From: Corynebacterium variabile
Lineage (GTDB): Bacteria > Actinomycetota > Actinomycetes > Mycobacteriales > Mycobacteriaceae
Assembly (NCBI RefSeq): GCF_006539825.1
Contig: NZ_BJNT01000005.1
Location: forward strand, 62,001 to 126,000
Direction: 5' to 3'
DNA length: 64,000 nt
A model generated the notes under the pieces. That model saw only the letters and a program-made list of their open reading frames with translations. It was not told the origin of the DNA and did not search any database. Position numbers and translations under genes: made by a program. Positions 6,855 to 14,996 of the stretch are shown here, one piece after another (the stretch's first letter is position 1; every line of letters starts with the position of its first letter).

Positions 6855-8096
6855 TTAGAACAGTGTTGTGAGCCATTTTTGTAGTTGTTGTGCCGCCTCC
6901 TGCTGTTGTTTGCGTGAAGCGTGTGAATAGTATTTGTCCAGAACCGCCTCCTTGTCTCCGATGATTGATTGTGTTGTTTGTGGTGATTGTGATTGTAGAA
7001 GCAGGTTTGCTGCTATGTGTCGCATGTAGTGAATGGTGAATTTGTTAGATTCATAATTCTCCCTGTAGAACTCTTTCCAGATTCGTTTCCAGATCCCGCG
7101 TAATTTATTGGGTGTTATGATTTCTCCGGTGTCGTCAATAAATACCAAGCTTTCAAGATTTTCGTATTTTTCAATGTTGTTGTAGATTTTTCGGTTTTGT
7201 TGTTTCCTTTTTAGTAGAGCGTGCCGTATATCCTCTGGTAGATAGATTGTGCGTATTTCGCTTGTTTTTGTGGTTGGCTTGATTCTAAAACCTTTTTTGT
7301 CGTCAAGCTGCTGTTTTACGAGTAATTGTGCTTGTCCCTTTTTTTCGATGTTTAATATGCAGTCCCAGGTTAGTCCTAAAAGTTCCATTCTGCGTAAACC
7401 CATTAGCAGTAATAGTAGTAGTAGTGTTTCTGTTTCTTTGGTTTTGTCCTGGCTGTATTGTTTTACGATGGTTCTAACGTCGTCGGTGGCGGTATCAATG
7501 ATAGTGTTATTGCGGGTTTGGTTTTTGGGGGTGTATTTGGGTTTGGGTATTTGTGATAGTGGGTTTTGTGCGATGTAGCCGTAGTTGATGAGATACGTGG
7601 TTAGTGCTCTAATTTGTGAGTAGATGGTTTTTGTTGTTGCGGGTTCCGTTGATTTGTTGAGTATTTTTTCTATTAGTTCCTGGTTGTAGTTGTCTATTGT
7701 AGTATTATTAACATATGGCAGAATGTGTTTTTTGAAGATGCCCTGCCGGTTGTCGTTTGTTTTTTGTTGTGTGCGTTCCTCTTTGTATGGCAAGTATTTT
7801 GTTTCAATGATTTCTTTGATTGTGATGTTGTTTATAGCGTTAGTGTCTGTTTGATGGTTGTTGAAGAATTGTAGTAGTTCCTGAATTGTGGGTTGTTGTG
7901 TTTGTGGTTGTGTGATTTTTTTCACAATGTTTTTTTCCAGGTTTGCTTTTGCCTCTTTTTGTGTTTCTCCAAAACCTCTAATTTTTTTTCGTTTGCCGTT
8001 TGGGTTTTTGCCTGCTGCTTTTTCGGCACACCATAATTCTTTTCCTCGCACTTTTGTTCTATAAATGCTGCCGGTGCCGTATGCTCGTCTTGCCAT
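6855..8096 (-). CDS. int: tyrosine site-specific integrase
   Basis: A 413-residue phage-type integrase. It has an N-terminal arm-binding region (ARRAYGTGSIYRTKVRGKEL), a core-binding SAM-like region (about 90-185), and a catalytic domain with Arg235 in MGLRRMELLGL, Lys277 in the TTKTSEIRTIYLP beta strand, HYMRH (His356, Arg359) and Tyr389/390 in DKYYSHAS. All catalytic positions are present. The MARRAYG start was chosen by homology; upstream MSQH starts in frame lie inside the 23-bp repeat, and neither start has a clear ribosome binding site. It stands beside attR, as integrases usually do, and is the likely enzyme for insertion into sulP. Confidence 0.92.
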   Translation of the reverse strand: MARRAYGTGSIYRTKVRGKELWCAEKAAGKNPNGKRKKIRGFGETQKEAKANLEKNIVKKITQPQTQQPTIQELLQFFNNHQTDTNAINNITIKEIIETKYLPYKEERTQQKTNDNRQGIFKKHILPYVNNTTIDNYNQELIEKILNKSTEPATTKTIYSQIRALTTYLINYGYIAQNPLSQIPKPKYTPKNQTRNNTIIDTATDDVRTIVKQYSQDKTKETETLLLLLLLMGLRRMELLGLTWDCILNIEKKGQAQLLVKQQLDDKKGFRIKPTTKTSEIRTIYLPEDIRHALLKRKQQNRKIYNNIEKYENLESLVFIDDTGEIITPNKLRGIWKRIWKEFYRENYESNKFTIHYMRHIAANLLLQSQSPQTTQSIIGDKEAVLDKYYSHASRKQQQEAAQQLQKWLTTLF

Positions 8097-8110
8097 AATT
8101 GTGATTGTAT

Positions 8111-8133
8111 CATGTTGGGACATGTGTTGGGAC
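8111..8133 (+). repeat. right copy of 23-bp subterminal direct repeat, overlapping the integrase 5' end
   Basis: Identical to 4011-4033. On the minus strand it would encode M-S-Q-H-M-S-Q-H in frame with the integrase, just upstream of the chosen start. Occupancy of this site by integrase could therefore also control integrase expression (inference). Confidence 0.7.
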
Positions 8134-8207
8134 ATTTTTTTGGTAGTTTTTTGCTTAGTGTTTGTTCTCAATGCCTGGTTGTTGGGTTGTTGGTTCTGAG
8201 CGCTTAA

Positions 8208-8218
8208 TTCGACTGGAA
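8208..8218 (+). other. attR core (11-bp direct repeat)
   Basis: The second copy of TTCGACTGGAA. The element side reads GCTTAA before it, and the sulP sequence resumes directly after it with CTCGGTGCGC. It lies 112 bp upstream of the integrase start. Confidence 0.85.
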
Positions 8219-8648
8219 CTCGGTGCGCACCCTGCGCGTCATGCCCCTGTCGGAGACCTGCGTCCTGCTGGTCACCGTCATCGCCACGGTCGTCACCGAC
8301 AACCTGGCGGTGGGCGTCATCCTCGGCGTCCTCACCGCGATGGTCGGCTTCGCCCGGCGCGTCGCCCACCTCACCCGTGTCGAGCGCACCGGCGAGGGCA
8401 CCTACCGGGTGGAGGGGCAGCTGTTCTTCGCCTCCTCGAATGACCTGGTGTACCAGTTCGACTACGCCGGAGACCCGGACGAGGTCTCCGTCGATTTCTC
8501 GGCGACGACCGTGTGGGACTCCTCCACCGTCGCCGCACTCCAGGGCGTGCGTGAGCAGTACGCCCGGCGCGGCAAGCAGGTCACGTTCACCGGGTTGGAC
8601 GCCACGAGCCAGGGCTACATCGACCGCCTGGAGGGACGCCTGGGATAG
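8219..8648 (+). pseudogene. SulP transporter, C-terminal part with STAS domain
   Basis: Continuation of the sulP frame after attR: NSVRTLRVMPLSET, two hydrophobic segments (VLLVTVIATVVTDN and VGVILGVLTAMVGF), then a STAS-like domain (VEGQLFFASSNDLV, VSVDFSATTVWDSSTVAAL). No start codon or ribosome binding site belongs to this piece, so it is probably not expressed as a useful protein unless the element excises. Confidence 0.9.
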
Positions 8649-8720
8649 CGGCGGGGGTGACGCAGGCGCGTAGGGTCAGTCGGCACGGACACCATTTCCG
8701 GTCAGAACGGACCTTCCACC

Positions 8721-8963
8721 ATGTCCGCACGTCGCATCACCACCGCTGCCGCCGCCGTCGCTCTCGCTGCCGGCACCGCATTCACCGCAGTCCCCTCCGC
8801 CGGCGCGGAGACCACCGGTCTCCCGCCGGTCTCTGAGGTCACCGACGGGATCCAGCAGTCGGTCCTGGGTTCCGTCATCCTCCCCGTGATCGCCGGCGGT
8901 GCCGTCTACTGCCTGATCACCAGCTCCTTCTCTCCGACCGGAGAGGACACCTGCCCCTCCTGA
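8721..8963 (+). CDS. small secreted protein of unknown function
   Basis: An 80-residue protein with a Sec signal peptide (RRITTAAAAVALAAGTAFTA, likely cleavage after GAE or AGA near residue 28). The mature part is short, with one hydrophobic stretch (VLGSVILPVIAGGAVYCLI) and two Cys. It may remain at the membrane or envelope. I do not recognise the family. Confidence 0.65.
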   Translation: MSARRITTAAAAVALAAGTAFTAVPSAGAETTGLPPVSEVTDGIQQSVLGSVILPVIAGGAVYCLITSSFSPTGEDTCPS

Positions 8964-9119
8964 CCTGGTTGTCCACAGGCGGTGGCACGAACCGGAAGAG
9001 AGTTGTCCACAGGTTTGCCGACGAACATTGACCCTTTTCCGGAGACGCCGCTACTGTCCTGATCCACCGGAGCCGCCGACGGAGTGGCCAGGACGGACAA
9101 CCGGACACCGGGAGGGGTC

Positions 9120-9428
9120 ATGGGATCAGGGGATTTCGGCATCGAGCCGACAGCTGTGGAACAGGCGGCAGGGGAACTGACGGGGTACGGGGACCGGATG
9201 GAGGCGGCCGGGCGGCTCCTGCAGGTCACCGGGGTCGCACCGCCTAATGCTCTACCTGGCGGACTCGTGGCGAAAGCCCTGGCCGTCGCCGCGACCACGA
9301 TGTCCCGGTCGGTGGCCGGGGAGGGTGCCGCCACCTGTGCGACAGCAGGCAGTCTGCGCACTTTCGTCGCTACGGTCTGCACCGCGGAAACCGAGGCCGC
9401 GACGGATCTCGAGGGGGCCGCGTCATGA
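9120..9428 (+). CDS. small helical protein, WXG100-like partner
   Basis: A 102-residue Ala/Gly-rich helical protein. The ATG at 9120 has GGGAGGGG just upstream and was preferred over an earlier in-frame start at 9084. There is no signal peptide. It overlaps the next gene by ATGA, and that gene has an N-terminal WXG100-like helical part followed by a hydrolase. Such pairs are common among actinobacterial type VII-related effectors. The assignment rests on layout and size rather than on a clear W-x-G motif. Confidence 0.5.
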   Translation: MGSGDFGIEPTAVEQAAGELTGYGDRMEAAGRLLQVTGVAPPNALPGGLVAKALAVAATTMSRSVAGEGAATCATAGSLRTFVATVCTAETEAATDLEGAAS

Positions 9429-10900
9429 GGATCAGGGACATCGCCGACGCTCCTGTGGCCGTGGCCTCTCTCGCCGCGGACAGCTGGTCGAGCACCGGCA
9501 CGGAGTTGGAGGCGGTCGCCACCGGTACAGACGGGGTCGCCGTCCTTCCGCGGTGGGAAGGGGCTTCATCTGACAGCATGAGGGGCCGCCTGGCCTCCTC
9601 ATCCGGTCGGATCCGGACGCTCGGAGGCACGGCAGACACGGTGTCCGGGGTGCTGGACGGGCACTGCGGCTTTCTCACCGTCACCCAGGCCATCGTGAAT
9701 GCGACGATCACCGCCGCCGAGACCGCCGGCATGACCGTCCACGGCAACGGGCTGGTCACGTCGGGGAGAAAGAGTCTTGCCGGGGTCGGGATGCTGGTCC
9801 TCGACACCCTGCCCGGGGTGGGCACGGCGACGGATGCCGCCGAGACGGCGTTCACCGTGACACTTCGGACGGCCATGGCGGCAGTCGCTGGAATGGACGT
9901 CGCCGCCGCCGCCGCGATCACCGCCGCCGCGCTGGTCGATGCCGGAGGGCAGGGCACCCCGGGTGTTGTCTCCCCCGGCGTCCGGGGAAAATCCGCGAAG
10001 TCCCCGGACGGAATCCCGGACGGGGTACGCATCGACCGGGCACTCGATGCATCCCTGACCCCGGAGGGTCGGGAAAAGGTACTGGAGATCGCCGACGAAG
10101 CGATCAGGGAACTGCGCGCCCACGGGCAGGACCCGGCGGAGATCGGGGTGGAGATCTCCATGGACGGCGGGAAACTGGGCGTGACCCTCGGCAATATCGA
10201 CACCGCCGACAAGATCACCACCGTGGTCTCGGGCACCGGATCCGGAGGCATGTCGGGGCTGAAGGACGGGGCGGCTTTCGCCGGACGGTTCACCGGACCC
10301 GGGCAGGCGACTGTCGTCTGGCGTGAGTGGTCGCCACCGTCCAACCTGTTCGGCGCGGCAGTCAGCGGTCGCGCCGAGGCTGCGGGATCCACACTGCGTG
10401 CCCACCAGTCGGCCCTGCGGCAACGGAACCCGGATGCCGAACTGAGCGTCGTCGGGCACAGCTACGGCACCCGCGTCATCGACGAGGCGGCCGGGGACGC
10501 CATCCTCGCACTGGAGGCGGACCAGATCCATCTCATGGGCAGCCCCGGTATGACAGCGGGCTCCGCCGACGACCTCAACCTCCGGGCGCTGGACGGGGAC
10601 GCCGAGGTCCACGTCTCCAAGAAGTCGGGGGACATGATCGGGATCATGGCGGATGAACCGCAGCTCCACGGGGACGACCCCGCGGACCGGGACTGGGGCG
10701 CCGACTACGTCAACGGGAAGGACCCCGGTGACCGGAGCCTGTGGGACCGCGCCAAGGACGCACTCGGTCCGGTCGGGGAGCTGGTCGATGACGGTGAGGA
10801 TCTCGCGGGCAGCCTGTGGGGTCTGTTTGACGGGGACCTCGGCGACGAGCACAGCAGCTACAAGACCGACGAGAACGTGCTGGAAGCGCTGAGGAAGTAG
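9425..10900 (+). CDS. DUF1023-type alpha/beta hydrolase with WXG100-like N-terminus
   Basis: A 491-residue protein. The N-terminal ~100 residues are helical with a W-E-G turn (LPRWEGASSDSMRGRL), as in WXG100-like domains. A hydrophobic Ala-rich centre follows (about 130-180). The C-terminal half is an alpha/beta hydrolase with nucleophile motif VVGHSYGTRVIDEA and then LMGSPGM, typical of DUF1023. Related proteins are predicted effectors or cell-envelope hydrolases. It is coupled to the preceding small gene. Substrate unknown. Confidence 0.75.
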   Translation: MRIRDIADAPVAVASLAADSWSSTGTELEAVATGTDGVAVLPRWEGASSDSMRGRLASSSGRIRTLGGTADTVSGVLDGHCGFLTVTQAIVNATITAAETAGMTVHGNGLVTSGRKSLAGVGMLVLDTLPGVGTATDAAETAFTVTLRTAMAAVAGMDVAAAAAITAAALVDAGGQGTPGVVSPGVRGKSAKSPDGIPDGVRIDRALDASLTPEGREKVLEIADEAIRELRAHGQDPAEIGVEISMDGGKLGVTLGNIDTADKITTVVSGTGSGGMSGLKDGAAFAGRFTGPGQATVVWREWSPPSNLFGAAVSGRAEAAGSTLRAHQSALRQRNPDAELSVVGHSYGTRVIDEAAGDAILALEADQIHLMGSPGMTAGSADDLNLRALDGDAEVHVSKKSGDMIGIMADEPQLHGDDPADRDWGADYVNGKDPGDRSLWDRAKDALGPVGELVDDGEDLAGSLWGLFDGDLGDEHSSYKTDENVLEALRK

Positions 10901-10922
10901 CCGGACGACTAGCCTCGGCACC

Positions 10923-12131
10923 ATGACCGCACCCACCGGCATCCCCGACCGCATCCCCGCCGTCATCATCGGCGCCGGCCAGGCCGGGCTCGCTGCCGCC
11001 CACGAACTCGTCCACCGCGGCCTTGTCCCCGGCACGGACTTCCTGGTCTTCGACGCCGATGACGGCCCCGGCGGGGCATGGCGCCACCGGTGGGACTCCC
11101 TCACCCTCGGCAATGCCCACGGCATCGCCGACCTGCCGGGGCTCCCCCTGGAGCGTCCGGACCCGCAGGTCCCGGCGTCCCGCCTGGTCGCCGACTACTA
11201 CCACCGCTATGAGGAGAACTTCGGGCTGCAGGTCGTCCGTCCGGTGAAGGTCGTCGCCGTCCACAGCACAGGCGGGACGCAAGATGCAGACCGGGGCGCC
11301 GACCTCGAACTCACCGTCCTGCAGAACGGCGCCTGCGCCACCGTGCGCACCGGGCTGCTGCTCAACGCCACCGGCACCTGGACCCATCCGTACATCCCGT
11401 ACACACCGGGTATCGCCGACTTCACCGGGCGCCAGCTCCACACCGCCGACTACGTGAGCAAGGAGGATTTCGCGGGGGATCGCGTCCTCGTCATCGGTGG
11501 CGGGCTCTCCGCCGTCCAGTTTCTCCTGGAGCTCAACCAGCCGGGATCTGCGGCACAGACGCTCTGGGCGACACGGCGTCCGCCGAACTTCACCCCGGAC
11601 CAGTTCGACCAACGCTGGGGCTACAAGGTCGAGGACCGCGTCCGTGAGGCGACGACGCAGGGGCGGCGTCCGGACTCGGTGGTGCGCAACACCGGCATCC
11701 CGCCGTGGCCGGAGTACCTCGACGCCGTGGCGTCCGGCGTCCTGGTCTCTCGCGGAATGATCGGACACATCACGCCCCACGGCGTGGTGTGGGGCGAACC
11801 CTCCGCACAGGCGCAGGAGGACGCCGCCACGCTGGAACAGCCCGCCAGCTGGTCCCCCTTCGAACCCGGCCACACCGAGGACGTCGACGTGCTCTTCTGG
11901 AACACCGGCTTCCGTCCTGCCCTGACCCACCTCGCTCCTCTGCAGCTGCGGGAACCCGGTGGCGGGATCCGGATGACCGACGACGTGACCGTGGCGAAGG
12001 ACCCCCGCGTCCTCCTCGTCGGCTACGGGTCCACTGCCTCGACGGTCGGGGCGAACCGCGCCGGGCGGCTGGCCGGGAGGGCTGCGGCGCGGGTGCTGGT
12101 GGGGAAGCCACCACGTCGTCCCCCGGTATGA
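10923..12131 (+). CDS. FAD-dependent monooxygenase / NAD(P)-binding oxidoreductase
   Basis: A 402-residue flavoprotein. The FAD-binding GAGQAG is at residues 17-22, followed by GGAWRHRWDSL. A second Rossmann motif, VLVIGGGLSA, is near residue 190 for NAD(P)H. This is the layout of class B flavin monooxygenases and their actinobacterial relatives. A conserved WNTGFRP segment lies near residue 320. It stands alone with a short 5' gap after the hydrolase gene. The substrate is unknown. Confidence 0.8.
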   Translation: MTAPTGIPDRIPAVIIGAGQAGLAAAHELVHRGLVPGTDFLVFDADDGPGGAWRHRWDSLTLGNAHGIADLPGLPLERPDPQVPASRLVADYYHRYEENFGLQVVRPVKVVAVHSTGGTQDADRGADLELTVLQNGACATVRTGLLLNATGTWTHPYIPYTPGIADFTGRQLHTADYVSKEDFAGDRVLVIGGGLSAVQFLLELNQPGSAAQTLWATRRPPNFTPDQFDQRWGYKVEDRVREATTQGRRPDSVVRNTGIPPWPEYLDAVASGVLVSRGMIGHITPHGVVWGEPSAQAQEDAATLEQPASWSPFEPGHTEDVDVLFWNTGFRPALTHLAPLQLREPGGGIRMTDDVTVAKDPRVLLVGYGSTASTVGANRAGRLAGRAAARVLVGKPPRRPPV

Positions 12132-12203
12132 CCCCGCCTGGCCTGCAGGTTCAGACTACGGGTTGCTCCGTGACCCACTACCCGGACCGTAGCGTGAGCT
12201 CCC

Positions 12204-12607
12204 ATGAGAACAACCCACCTCCTCGCCCTGTCCGCCTCTGTCGTCCTTGTCGGCGGACTTGCCGTCGCCGGTGTCTCCGCCGAGTTCAGCGCCCAGTACG
12301 AGGCGGAGAGCACCGTCCGGTCCATCGTCGCCCGAGTAGCCGCGGACGCCACCGCCTACGCCATCGACATCCACGGCCGCCTGCTGTTCCTCGCTGACTA
12401 GGGAACCGTCTCCACCGCTTACATCGATGTCACCAGCGGGCAGGAGAAGGCCCGGTGGATCGTCCAGGACTACCGGGACAACACCGTCGGCCTGCTCGAC
12501 ATCTACGTCCCCGTCACCCTCCCCGGTGGCCCGACCGCCCAGCCGGATCCGCTGCCCGCCGCCGACGGCAACTTCACCGACCACGCCAACCAACGGCGCG
12601 GTGGCGC
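12204..12607 (+). pseudogene. secreted protein gene with in-frame amber stop
   Basis: Starts with a signal peptide (MRTTHLLALSASVVLVGGLA). It runs 65 codons to a TAG at 12399-12401 and then continues in the same frame with protein-like sequence (GTVSTAYIDVTSGQEKARW, then QDYRDNTVGLLDIYVPVTLP). The continuity across the stop indicates a single gene broken by a nonsense mutation. Its 3' end runs into the remains of an opposite-strand gene. Family not recognised. Confidence 0.6.
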
Positions 12608-12855
12608 TCAGGTATGCGACCCGACGTTGATGACCGTCCCCCGCGGAGTCCCGGTAGAAGAACCTGCTCACGCCCCAGGGTTCCTCACTCAGCAGGTGCA
12701 CCACCTCAAGACCCTGCTCCACCACGCGGCCCAGCACCGTCTGCACCTCGTCCACCGTGGTGAGGAAGCAGGAGACGGCGGGGTTCACGGACGCTGGTTT
12801 CGAGCGCCACCCGGTCCGGGACGGTGATGTTCGGGATGGTGCGGTCGATACCCAT
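12608..12855 (-). pseudogene. glyoxalase/VOC-family remnant
   Basis: The minus strand begins with MGIDRTIPNITVPDRVALET. After a shift of frame it continues with AVSCFLTTVDEVQTVLGRVV and EPWGVSRFFYRDSAG. After a second shift it ends VINVGSHT-stop. These are parts of a VOC (glyoxalase/bleomycin-resistance) protein with the middle missing and two frameshifts, so it is not functional. Confidence 0.7.
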
Positions 12856-12997
12856 GACCCCGACCGTACCGCGTGGAGTGTCCGCATCACGCGACCTGAG
12901 GCTGTTCGGACGCCCCCGAGCGACCTCCGGCGGCGTGGTGCGGACATCCCGCCACGAATGCCCCCGGACCCCTTGCATCTGCCCTCCGCGCAAGATA

Positions 12998-13015
12998 TAG
13001 TTGACACATCAACTA
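12998..13015. promoter_or_regulatory. palindromic operator before luciferase-like gene
   Basis: TAGTTGA-CACA-TCAACTA is a perfect inverted repeat that ends 20 bp before the GTG start, overlapping a GATATAGT -10-like box. The form is typical of MarR/TetR repressor sites; no regulator gene is adjacent. Confidence 0.7.
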
Positions 13016-13035
13016 CTTGACTTGAAGGAGCACCC

Positions 13036-14115
13036 GTGAAGGCCTTCGGCTTCCTCAGCTTCGGACACTACGACCTCAGCGGTTCCGGCCGCATCCCCGG
13101 CGCGAAGGAGAATCTCAGGAACGCGCTGGAGATCGCCGTCGGCGCCGACGAACTCGGCGTCAACGGCGCGTACTTCCGCGTCCACCACTTCGCACCCCAG
13201 CACTCCGCCCCGATGCCACTGCTCTCCGCCATCGCGGCGCGGACCAGCGGTATCGAGGTCGGCACCGGCGTCATCGACATCCGCTACGAGAACCCGCTGC
13301 AGCTCGCCGAGGAAGCCGCACAGCTCGACCTGCTGTCCGACGGCAGGGTCGCCCTCGGCGTCTCCCGGGGATCACCCGAGCCCGTCGACCGCGGCTACGA
13401 GGCCTTCGGCTACCACCCGGCCGCCGATGACCCCAAGGGGGCGGCAATGGCCCGCGAGAAGTTCCTCCGCTTCATGGCCGCCGTCGACGGGGAAGGCATG
13501 GCGACCTCCCTGCCGCTGGACCAGCAGTACCCGCGGATGTACCACCCGGACGTCCCCGTGCCGGTGATGCCGCACTCGATGTCCCTGCGCAAGCACGTCT
13601 GGTGGGGCGCCGGTTCCCGCGACACCGCCGTGCGCGCCGCCCACGACGGCGTGAACCTCATGAGCTCCACCCTGCTCACCGAGGCCAACGGCGACCGTTT
13701 CGAGGACCTCCAGGCTGACCAGATCCGCGCCTACCGCGCCGCCTGGAAGGAGGCCGGCCACCAGTGGACGCCGCGCGTCTCCGTCTCCCGCTCCATCATC
13801 CCGGTGACCTCCGAGGACGACATGCGGATGTTCGGCATCGGCGGCGACGAGGGCGGCATCGGCTACATCGATGACGGCCAGGCCACCTTCGGACGCACCT
13901 ACACCGACGAACCGGACAAGCTCGTCGAACAGCTGAAGAAGGACGCCGCCCTGTTGGAGGCCGACACCCTCATGATCACCATCCCCAGCCAGCTGGGTGT
14001 GGACGCGAACCTGCGCATCCTGCAGAACTTCGCCGAGCATGTCGCCCCGGAGCTCGGCTGGGAGCCGAACACGAAGGGCACGGTCACCGGCTACCCGATC
14101 GCTGAATCGTCGTAG
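13036..14115 (+). CDS. LLM-class flavin-dependent oxidoreductase
   Basis: A 359-residue luciferase-like monooxygenase that uses reduced flavin. The N-terminus MKAFGFLSFGHYDLSG, then VHHFAPQHSAPMPLL and GTGVIDIRYENPLQLAEEA, are characteristic of the bacterial luciferase alpha-like fold. The GTG start follows GAAGGAG at a proper distance. A palindrome upstream suggests control by a MarR/TetR repressor. The end overlaps the convergent exonuclease gene by 25 bp. The natural substrate is unknown. Confidence 0.85.
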   Translation: MKAFGFLSFGHYDLSGSGRIPGAKENLRNALEIAVGADELGVNGAYFRVHHFAPQHSAPMPLLSAIAARTSGIEVGTGVIDIRYENPLQLAEEAAQLDLLSDGRVALGVSRGSPEPVDRGYEAFGYHPAADDPKGAAMAREKFLRFMAAVDGEGMATSLPLDQQYPRMYHPDVPVPVMPHSMSLRKHVWWGAGSRDTAVRAAHDGVNLMSSTLLTEANGDRFEDLQADQIRAYRAAWKEAGHQWTPRVSVSRSIIPVTSEDDMRMFGIGGDEGGIGYIDDGQATFGRTYTDEPDKLVEQLKKDAALLEADTLMITIPSQLGVDANLRILQNFAEHVAPELGWEPNTKGTVTGYPIAESS

Positions 14116-14972
14116 TCCACGACCACCGGCGAGTGGTCCGAGAGTCTCATACCGCGGAAGTCCCGGTCCACCCCCGCAGATGTTGCGGTGCGCGCCAGAC
14201 GGGGTGTGGCGAGGTGGTAGTCGATGCGCCACCCGGCGTCCTTCGCGAAGGACTGTCCGGCCCATGACCACCACGAATAGGGTCCGTCCTCGTCCGGGTG
14301 CAGTGACCGGACGACATCGACCAGGGTTCGCGGCGAGAGCTGCCGGTCGAACCACTCGCGTTCCTCGGGGAGGAAGCCGTCGTGGCTCTGGTTGCGCCGC
14401 CAGTGGGTGAGGTCGTGGCGGGTGTGGGCGATGTTCATGTCCCCCATGAGCAGGAACTCCCTGCCCTCCGCGAGCGCTGCCCGGCGCGTGGCCGTGAGAT
14501 AGCGTCCGAAGCCGGCGAGGAACCCCATCTTGCGCTCGTAGCGGGCACCTCCGTCGGGTGCCTCACGCATCCGTTCCGGACGCTGCATCTCCGCCGGCAG
14601 CCCGCCTTTGGGCAGGTAGAGGCAGGCGACCGTGAAGGGAGCATCCGCAAGGTCGACCTCGATGTAGCGTCCCTGCGCGATGAAGGGACGCAGCGTCCGG
14701 GGCAGCGGGACGCGGTCTGATCCGTTACTCCAGGTGCGTACCGCAACCGGTGGCGTCCTCGTGAGCACCGCGACGCCGTTGCGTCCCGGAATATTCCCGG
14801 TCTCCAGGGCGACGTGGTAGTTCCCGAAGGCGTCCTCCGGGATCTTGTCGGGCTGTGCCCGGACCTCCTGAACTGCGATGACGTCGCAGTCACGTGCGTC
14901 CAGCCAGTCGCCGAAGCCCCGGCGTTGCGCGGCGCGGATCCCGTTGACGTTGGCGGTGGCGATGCGGAGCAT
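14091..14972 (-). CDS. xth: exodeoxyribonuclease III
   Basis: A 293-residue AP endonuclease/3'-5' exonuclease of the EEP superfamily. Motifs: TANVNGIRAA at the N-terminus, IAVQEVRAQ (catalytic Glu), LLMGDMNIAHT (Asp/Asn), and RLSDHSPVVVDYD at the C-terminus (catalytic Asp-His). The normal length and all motifs indicate an active base-excision repair enzyme. Confidence 0.95.
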   Translation of the reverse strand: MLRIATANVNGIRAAQRRGFGDWLDARDCDVIAVQEVRAQPDKIPEDAFGNYHVALETGNIPGRNGVAVLTRTPPVAVRTWSNGSDRVPLPRTLRPFIAQGRYIEVDLADAPFTVACLYLPKGGLPAEMQRPERMREAPDGGARYERKMGFLAGFGRYLTATRRAALAEGREFLLMGDMNIAHTRHDLTHWRRNQSHDGFLPEEREWFDRQLSPRTLVDVVRSLHPDEDGPYSWWSWAGQSFAKDAGWRIDYHLATPRLARTATSAGVDRDFRGMRLSDHSPVVVDYDDSAIG

Positions 14973-14996
14973 GCCGGTGAGGTTACCCGGTGCCGG

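Larger units (their letters stand above)
3946..8218. mobile_element. AT-rich integrated element inside sulP
   Basis: A 4.26-kb segment bounded by the direct repeat TTCGACTGGAA at 3946-3956 and 8208-8218. Its composition changes abruptly from GC-rich host DNA to AT-rich DNA and returns at the right repeat. It holds a tyrosine integrase next to the right end, a serine recombinase, a small HTH protein, a small membrane protein and a long non-coding RNA region. There is no recognisable plasmid Rep, relaxase, TraA/FtsK-type transfer gene, terminase or capsid gene. The plus strand is rich in G and T throughout, whichever strand is coding. Removing one repeat and the insert restores sulP, so this is a site-specific integrant. 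It is not a known IS type that I can recognise. Confidence 0.9.

Noticed and set aside
6657..6884. 75-codon frame between the element's convergent genes
   Set aside because: Runs into the integrase end, overlaps a terminator-like hairpin, has no ribosome binding site; Gly/Phe/Val content is explained by GT bias.
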